Positions 48,501 through 57,500 of a stretch of DNA of 64,000 nucleotides are shown here, one piece after another. Made by a program: the position numbers and the translations under genes. The DNA is from Leishmania infantum JPCM5 (lineage: Eukaryota; Euglenozoa; Kinetoplastea; Trypanosomatida; Trypanosomatidae), in assembly GCF_000002875.2 (NCBI RefSeq), contig NC_009391.2:124001-188000 (forward strand). Direction: 5' to 3'. How positions within the stretch are numbered: the stretch's first letter is position 1; each line of letters opens with the position of its first letter. The notes under the pieces were generated by a model. That model worked only from the letters and a program-made list of their open reading frames with translations. It was not told the DNA's origin and searched no databases.

Positions 48501-51500
48501 GCGGCGGTGGAGACAGGCGAGGCCACCGGCGACGATGGAAACTGCGGGGAGGTCGAAAGCACTCCATCCAGCGAGCGGATGTTGCCGGAGAGGGCAGACA
48601 AAGAGACGCAGCCGGTGCTGCCCTGCTGCTGCTGCTGCTCCCTCTCTGCCGCCTCTGCGTCTGCCTTGTCGGCCGCCTCGTCGCGCAGCCGGGCGGCCAT
48701 GAAGTCGAATGCCATGCGCACCACCTCCTCGCATACATCGCGACCGAACAGGGCGCAGTGTGGAATGATGGAGCGCCGCAGCGGATCGGCGCGGAAGTCG
48801 GCGCTGGTGAGCGGGTTGAGAAGGCGGTGCCGCAGCGGTGACCGTTCGCGGCGGCTACCGCCAAAGGCACCGGTGAGGTGGGTGAACACGCCCTGGGCTT
48901 CCTCGTCCATGTCGTCGCCGCCGTAGTCCAAGTCGCGCGGGCCGCTGAGGCCGCCACGGAGCTGCTGCAGCGACGACGACGATGGCGCGGGTCGCGCGGA
49001 GAGGGGCAGCCACGGCAGGCCCTCGCCTCGCAGCAGCCGCTGGTAGTTCTCCGGTCCCATGGCATCCGCCGTGACCAAAGCTGCTTGCGACGGCAATGCG
49101 CGCTCGCCAGCCTCTGCACTCGCGCCATCTCGGTTGCTGTTGCTACCCTCATCGCCCCTGTTGCCATGGGCAGCGGCGGGAACGTAGCCTCTCGTGCTGG
49201 GCCGCTCCCGCCGTGGCCGGTCGTCCTGCCAAGTGCGTCGCTCCACCTCGTATGCATTCTGTGGGCGGCTCGGCGCCGTGTTGGGGTCGGCAGTGCCCGC
49301 CGACAAGGGCACCCGCACCACTCGTTGCGATGGCTGGTGCGCCTGTGGCTGCCCAGTGCTCTGTGTCGGGTCGCTGGCGGCTGAGGAGCCGTGCGGGCGC
49401 ACGGCAGCACGCCCCTCCGCCTCCGCCACCTCAGCTTCCTTCTCCTCCGATGCCGCCTCCGCAGCGCTGCTCGCGCCCCGTGCGGCAGTGGCGGTGGCGG
49501 GCATTGCCAGTGGGCATGGGAAGCCGTGGTGCTCCAGCACCGAGAGCACCTCGTCAAGTGCACGCTGCGTACCCGGTCCGAACGTGTTCAGGCCAAAGCG
49601 GTGCTCCTCCCCGTCCCGCCCACGCTGCCCATTCACAGGGACGACGTGCTGGCGGTGGCACTGGTGGCCGTTCCAGCAGAACGTGTTGCGCGTGGCGTCA
49701 AAATAGCTGCACTGCGCCCCCATCGCCTGCACGTGCGGCGCCGTGGCGGTCGTGCGGGCCAACGCATCGGCGACCAGCGGAGCGTCGCTGCGGACGTTCT
49801 GGAAGACGCTCAGGAAGCTGACAAGTTGGCCGTGCAGCGTCATCTGTGTACGGGCGTAGTAGCGACGGCGGCGCTGGCGGAACTCGCGCTGCGCTACCGC
49901 AGCTGCACCAGCGCTGGTGCCGCTCAGCGCCTGCTGGCGGGCCTCCTCCTCATGCTGCTCTGCGGTCACCTCCTCGATGGCCTGACGTACCACCTTCACG
50001 ATGGCGCGTGGCAGCGGGGTCAACGCAAGGGCCTCCACCAGAACGACGCCGCGCAGTTGCGTCAGAAGTACGCCTACGTACTCGAGCAACACAACATTCT
50101 CGCGCACGTTAGAGAGCACACGGTTCAGCATGTAGGCCACCACGTACTGCTGCTCGGCCGCGTTCGTGCCCGTCCACATGCCCCACAGCGCTCGGCACGC
50201 GCGCTTGCGCAGGAGTCGATGCCCGGTCTCGCTCAGTGTGTCCAAGGGGAAGATACGGCCCGCTGCGACGTCACACACCCACGGCAGCGCACGCCCCCAC
50301 TCATGCGCGACAGAGAGAGGTGCGCCGAGCTGCGAGCGCCGTGACTGCTGCAGACGCGTCACATACTGACCGAAGCGATCCTGCATGGGGCCCGAGCGTG
50401 GCGACGGCGCCCCGACGCGACCGTTGTTCAGGAGTCCAGCGCGGGCCCATGGTGATTGATTGAAGCGGCGACTGCCGTCGCCTGCGATGGTTGTGCGTGC
50501 CTCTTCGGCGCTGCTGCGCTGCACGTCGCTGCCCCAGCCCTCCTCATCGTCGTCGTCGCCTGCCGCCGTCCCCTCCCGCTCTCTCGGCTGGGGTGACGGC
50601 AGACGAGGGGACGTGTCCGTGCTGAAAGTGGCCGCAGCAGTCGTGGCCGCTGACGCCGGCTTTGCGGCACCGTCCCGCCACTCGCGTGCCAGCGCCTGGA
50701 AGGACATGCGGCTTAGAGTTTCCGGCTTGAGCTGCGCCACCGCCTCCATTGCCGCCACGTACACGTGCGGCACCATCGGAAACCCCGGGAGCTTCGGCCA
50801 CACATCAAGGACGCAGTAGAGGAGCGACTCGACGTGGGTGCAGTGCCGCCCTCGCGTCCGCGCGTCGCAGCCCTCGAGGAAGTTCATGAGAAGCACCGCC
50901 ATGTACACAAGACACCGCTGCAGTTGATCCTTCAGTGCTGCCGCGGCCGGTGAGAGGGACGCGGCTGCCGCCGCCGTCGCGGGGGTGAACGACCCGCCAC
51001 CAGCTGCTGCTGAAGCGCGCTTCGCCGACTCCGCATCACCCGCAAAGACGAGGCGCGAGAGGAGAATCATAAACTGCGCTGCACGGGAGAGCATGTCGTG
51101 CAGTGGTGTGCTCTCGAACTCCGGCGCCGCCCCACTGCCGCCCGTGCATACAGCGCCCAGCACCGCCAGCTCCCACAGCACGCGGCGGGCTGCCACAAAG
51201 TTGATCTCCCTTAGACACACCTCCACGTTGACGCAGTTCGGTAGGTTCACTGCGGCCAGCTCGCGCGGGTCCAGGTCGAACCACTCGCACGCCGTGTGCA
51301 CACGTGCGGAGGAGAGCGCGGCATGCCCACCTCCGCCGTCACCGTTGCCCGCCGTGGCACCTGCCCGGTTCTCGTGGCGCGGCTGTGGCCGAAACATGTG
51401 CAAGCGCTCCTGCAGGTCTGCTGCGATGGACGCCTCCTCGTCGTCCGAGTCGTGAGAGTTGCGCTGCTTTGCTCGCGTTCGCGACGGGTGCAGCTGCCGT

Positions 51501-54500
51501 GTGGACTCGTCCTCGACGCCGTCGCTGGGAGTGGGGCCCAGGTTGCCCGCGTCAGCGCTGGCGCCGCGCACGGCGTCCTCAAAGGCGGCCTGCAAGTCGT
51601 TCCGAATCGTACGGAGGAGCCCTGTGACGTTCAGCGGCAGTGCCGGCCGCGCATGGCCGTCGCGTCGGTACGGAGACAAGTAGAAGAAGTTGCGCGTCGG
51701 CTGATCCACCGCGCGGCGGCCAGTGAAGAGCGAGAGGAACAGCCACTGCTGCAGGGCCTTCGCTGCGTTGATTGGAGCAAAGAGCGGTGTTGTGAGCGGC
51801 GCCGCACCGGCCTGCGCCGCGGCGGCAGCAGAAGCAGCAGCACCATCACCACCTCCAAGACCGCTGCCGCCGCTGCCAACCCCGTCAGCGGACCCGGCCA
51901 GCCCTTCCACAGCGGCCGCATCACCGACGGCGTCGGTCGCGAGCGCCGTCGGCGGCGTCAACGTCGGCAGCGAAGACGACAGGGTTGTACTGCTGTCGAC
52001 GGAGTCTTCGGAGTCGGCGCCGCGGCTTATGCCGCCGTGGCTTCTGCGACGACCACCGTGTCTGCCGCCGCCTCTTGCGTGGGGGTTGGCCAACACAGAT
52101 GGCACAACGATTGAGAAGGCGGAGTGCGGCAGTGCCTCTGCAGAAGCGGCGCCACCAGCAGCTGCTGCCTCTGCACAAGCCACTGGTCCGGCATCCGCTT
52201 GTTGTGGCACCTCTGCAGTCGAGCTGGGGATAGGCGATGGCTCATTTCCTGCGGCGGCCGCTGCCACGCCTACAGTCGACGTAGTTGCCTGCACCCAGGC
52301 CTCTGCCGTCATCCACGCCGTCGACGGCTCATTCAGCAGGCTGCGGCCGTCCTGCAGCATCGACTGAAGAATCTGGTCGCTGGCGTCCATGCTAGCCACG
52401 GCGCTGGTCTCCTCCTCGCTGCCGCTGCGACCCCTCATGGCCGCTGGCAGCGCCGCGGGAGTCACAGGCGCGATGGTGGCGCCTGCCTCTGCGTTGCGAT
52501 CGTAGAGAGACAGGATGCCCGTGGAAACGCTGCTGTGCTGAGTGCCAGCCTGCAAGCTGCGCAGAAGCCCAGTTACATCGTCCGCCGTATACGAGGCACG
52601 CACCACGAGCGCGTCCACGACGAACTCTATGACCTCGCTGAAGACACTCCGCCACGGCGTCGCCTCGCTGTCGCGGCGTCCGGGGCCGTTGCTGCCTCCG
52701 CCGCCTCCGCTGGAGCCTGACGTCGACACACGCCACGCCTCCAGCAGCTGGCGCAGGAAGACTCCATCGCCGACGCTCAGCGGCCGCAGCACGGAGGAGA
52801 TGACATCCTTGCAAGGCGACTCCGAGGTGTGGTAGTACACTCTCTCCACTGCAGCGGCCTCGTGAGCGCTGTGCTGAGCACCGTCATGGACATCCACGTC
52901 GTCGCCTCTGCCCTCCCCCGCAGTCTCCCCCGCTCTGTTCGGAGGCTGATGCAACGAGTCGTTCGAGCTGTGCCGCTGCGCCTCCGAGCCCGGGCCTTCC
53001 AGCACGCGCTTCATGGCTTTCAAACAGCGGCGCCGCATCGTCTTCGACATGGCGCCCTCCGCGTCGGTCATGGCCTCACCACCACCACCACCACTGCCGT
53101 CGGTGCCGCTGTCACGGGTCAGCACCACCTCCGGCGCGCTAATGAAGTCGCGCGAAGAGAAGTGCAAGATGCACTGCACCGTCGACTTGAGTGTTGCCTC
53201 CATCCGCGTCGACGGCGGGGCGCTGCGGAGGTAGTCGCCGAAGATGCGGGCGTGGAGGTAGGAGCCGATGGTAGCCTGGATGTAGCTTAGCAGCGAGCTG
53301 GCCCCGTCAGCGTTGCCCTGCTCGTACACCTGCAGCGGGTTGCCTAGACGGGCGCGGGTAAGCAGGGTATGACCACGTCGGTCGGTGGCGTCGGGTTCGT
53401 CCTGCGCTGCTTGCCTCTCCTTGTCCTCAGCGGCAGTGGTGGAGCCACTCGCCTCCGCGGCGTCCGTGCCGCGCAGCTGCAGCGGTGCGTGCGACCCCAT
53501 CAAAGACCACAGCTGGTTTACTGCCAAGTGAAAATCGCGCACGGTGGACTCGAGCACCATCGCCAGCTCCTGCTGACTGGCCTGCTGCTCCGCACTGCGG
53601 CGACTCAACCGGTAGCGGCGTTGGTGGCCGTCCCAGTCCAACGCAGAGAAGAAGGCGAAGAAGTTGTTCAGCGTGCGGCATACCTCAATGGCCTGGACGA
53701 GGAGATGGAGGTAGTCGGCACGGGTGCGCGGGCCCGCACCGCTGCCACTCGTTGAACCGGCCACAACAGACTGGCCGGCCACGGTCACCTCATCGCCGTC
53801 CGCGGTGCTCCCAAAAAACGGGTGCGGGTGAGTGGCCCCGCCACGCACCGCCTGCGCAAACTCATGCGTCCGCTGACTTAGCAAAGAAAGCTCCGCTCGC
53901 AGAGCCGGGGCGAAGCGGCTGGTGATGAGTGGCGACGGCTGCAGCACCTCCGTCAGCATCCGCTGCATCTCCTTCACGGCACCCTGCAAGGTTTTATAGC
54001 TCACCTCCTCGCGCTTGAGGTGCAGGCGATGCAGCTCGACCATCCGTGTAAGGACGACGTCGATCGGGGCGCTCGCGTCAGCCGAGTGCGAAGCGCCGCC
54101 AATGGGCTGCGGCGGCCGCCGCCGCTCATTGTGACGCGCGTTAGAGGCCACGCTGTCGGTGCTGCTGGTGCTCGAGTGCGCTGCAGGCACCGGAAACGCT
54201 CCCAAAGGTCTCCTCCGAGCTGTCTTCAAGTCCTGGAGCAGCCGTGCGTAGGCGGCGCTGCTTCGGCAGCGAAGTAGCCCATGTTGACGGCCCTGCTGCG
54301 GGGAGTGGTAGTCCCCTTGTTGCTGCCGCTGCTGCTGCACAGGGTCGGCGTGGTGTGCCACCGATGCCGGTGACTCGGACGGCGATAGAGGGGCGTCGCA
54401 GGGCACCTGGCACCCTCCCTCGTCCTCGTCAATGGCAGCATCTTCGCTCCTATAGATGTCATCTGCTTCGTGTTTGCTGCACGCCTCCGCGGATTCGTCG

Positions 54501-57500
54501 AGCAGGGCCTCGATATCGAGCAGCGAGGCGGCTGACATCGCGGGCGTCACGGTCAGACTCTGCGTGAGGGCCGTGATCCACTCCGTGTGCTTCGAGAAGA
54601 CACGGTGGGTTGCCTTGTGCACCGTCATGGCCTCTACAAACTCTGGAAGTACCATGCGAACCGCCACGGCGTTCACGTAGGCGTCTTCAGCGGGGACGTA
54701 GCGCACCAGTAGCTCCGGCGACGGGTGTGCAATAAGCAGCGGGGATGGCGCTGACGACGACGACGATGTCGAGCTTGCCAGCGGGAGTTTGCGTCGCGCA
54801 ATGTTCGGCACGCCGTTCTCCTCCACCATATCGAGGGCAAACCGCAGCGGCGCGGCAGCCGTCGCTACATCTTCCGAAAAGAGGCGAGGTCGACGCGCGA
54901 TGGCCAGCACCGTGTTCAGCAGGCCACGCTCGGCGAACAAAGGAACCATATCGCGCACATTGTAGTGCACGCAGGCAGAGAAGAGACGCAGGGCGGCGCT
55001 GGCGAGGGGGCCGTAGCGAGTCTGGTAGACGAGCTGGTGCAGGAGAGTGTAGAGGTCGCACTGGAATTTGGGCAACGACGCCTCGTACAGCGGCCCGGCG
55101 CTGGTGCTCGCCGCACTAGCATCGACAGGGGAGTGGACTGCTGCATCCGAGCCCACAGCGCCTCCAGTGCCCGCGCGACTGCCGGCCTGCTGGTCCACGG
55201 AAGCTGGCAGCGACGCAGACGCCGCCGCTGAGGCGGTGGTGGCAGTAGGCACCGTGAACAGCAGGTTCATCGGGTTCACGGAGATGTGCCCATTGCGGAC
55301 AAGCATGCGCAGCACGTCGAGGCACGTTAGAATGGCGTCGTAAGCCTTCACTGTAATCACGGGCATCTTCGCCACCTCCTCCCTGATCCGCCTCCGCGAC
55401 GAGGCGTCTGTCGAGCTCTTTCCGTTGTGCACGTGCCGCCCGCAATCACCGCCGCCGTCGCCGTTGCCACGCTGCTCCCAGTCGACGCCTGGCTCACTCG
55501 TGGCCCTCACGACAACCAAGGCCTCGTAGTCGATGCCGCCACGCGTCGATGCGTCACCGTCACCGCCGCTAGTGGAAGGCGCAGTGGTCGATTGAGCGGC
55601 GGCACCGCTGCCACTGACCACGTCTCCGTCCGCTCTGTCCTCTGCGTGCTCGCTGCTGAACGACGAGTGGGATGAGTCTTCTGGCGAGGACCACGAGCGT
55701 TGCGAGGCGCCTGCGCCAGTCGGGGGCGCTCGCGCCACCGTGACAGGAGTCGCAGCTGCGGTCCCGTCAGTGCTGGCGCTTGCCACGTCCGCGACGGCAG
55801 CCGATGAGACTCGCAGCGCCATAGGCGTCTCTGCTGTGCCAGCTACAGTGGCGTTGCAAGCGGAGACGCTCGTCGGCGCAGCCTGCACCGGCGGCACTGC
55901 CAGCACCGGCGGCATCGGCGGCAAGTAGAAGCGGAGGCATCGCGCCACAGCGTTGACGAGGCGCTCGTTGAGCTCAGCGACGATCATCTCGCGCCGGTTC
56001 AGCATGGCCAACGTGCGCGCCACAAGAGCGGGGTAGAAGGTGGGGTACTCGGCGAGGATGTGCAGCAGCTGCGTCACCATCGTCCGCCCTCGAGTCGAAA
56101 CGCGAAAGCACATCGGCTGCGTCACATAGTCGTCGACCAGCAGCGCGTACTGCCAGTGCTCGGCGTACGTCGAGAATTCCTCGCGCTGGAAGCGGCGCCG
56201 CGACGGCACCGTGGCGTTGATTATGCTCCACACAGTGTTCGTCTCCGGCGCACTCGACGCGACCGCGTTCACGGTAGACTGTGCCACGCGGATCGAAAAC
56301 CAGAACTTTGAAAGATCCGCAACAGCGCCGACCAGCGCGGCGTACATGCGCCGAGCCCGCTCCTGCAGCGCCCCAAGCCGCGCCTTCTTCGACGCCCGCT
56401 CCGCCTCTATCTCCTCCGACTCTCGCTCGTCGGTCGACAGCCGCGGCGAGCTGAGGGAGGCAACGAGAAGCGCCTCTTGGTCATCTTCCAAGATTTCACG
56501 GATCAGCGGCGTGCACGCCCATACCTCGCGAAAGTACTCCAGTGCGCCTGTGGACTCGACACTCACACGAGACGGGTTGTCCAGCAGCTGATACGCTAGC
56601 AGTCGGCACCGTGCCCACCAGAGCAGCAACTCCGGTGTCTGGGCACACTCCAGCATGCTCTCGTGGCAAATCGCGTTGGCGTCCTCCGTCTTGAAAGGCA
56701 CACTGCTGTGCTCGCTGCCGTTGACGCCGGGGTGGCTGCCCAGCCGGGCGTCAGTTTCACCACTGCTGCTGCCGGCACCAGCAGCCCCCATGATACCTCG
56801 CGCGGCGCCGACGCCGTTTGCAGTGTTTCTGCGTAATTGGAGGCCGTTCAGGGAGTGGAGAGCGTTGCCCAGCAGCGCCGTCACGAAGTCGTTGACGTCG
56901 CCCGTGTTGTTGCCGGTGCTCTGCCGCGCCTCCTCGTTCACGCCGCCGCCGCCGTTGCTGCTTTGAATCGGTATGCCCAACTCGACAGCCTGCATGCGGC
57001 CTCCAGCGGTGGTGCGCGTCTGCCGCAGCGACGTGTGCGGCACAATCGCGGCGGAGGACGAGACACCAGTGGACGGTCCGACGCCTGCGCCGGGAGAAGA
57101 CGCTCCAGCGGTGCTCTGGCCGAGGTGCTGCAACAGCGAATGTCGGCCCTGCTCGCCGCTGTCGCTGTGCTGGCTCGGCAGGTGCATGGGCGGGAGCTGG
57201 CGACGACGACCCCTCCGGTGGTACTGCGGCTGCTGCCGCGACAGCGCTGCGGCGGACGCGCCACTGCTGGCCGACATGCAGGAGAAGGACGACGGCGACG
57301 CCACTGGAGAGGGGGGTGATGGGGTCTCCGTCGTGGGATCCGGAAGGCCAAGCAGCGCGCGAATGTCACGCACGATATCGCTGTATTCCTCCCAGGAGGC
57401 GCGCAGGATATCGGCAAAGCTTGGCGAGCGGCCCCACCCCTCAGCGATCAAGCGGAAGACGGACATGCTGCACAGCACCTTCCTCGGCAGTCCGCGCAGT

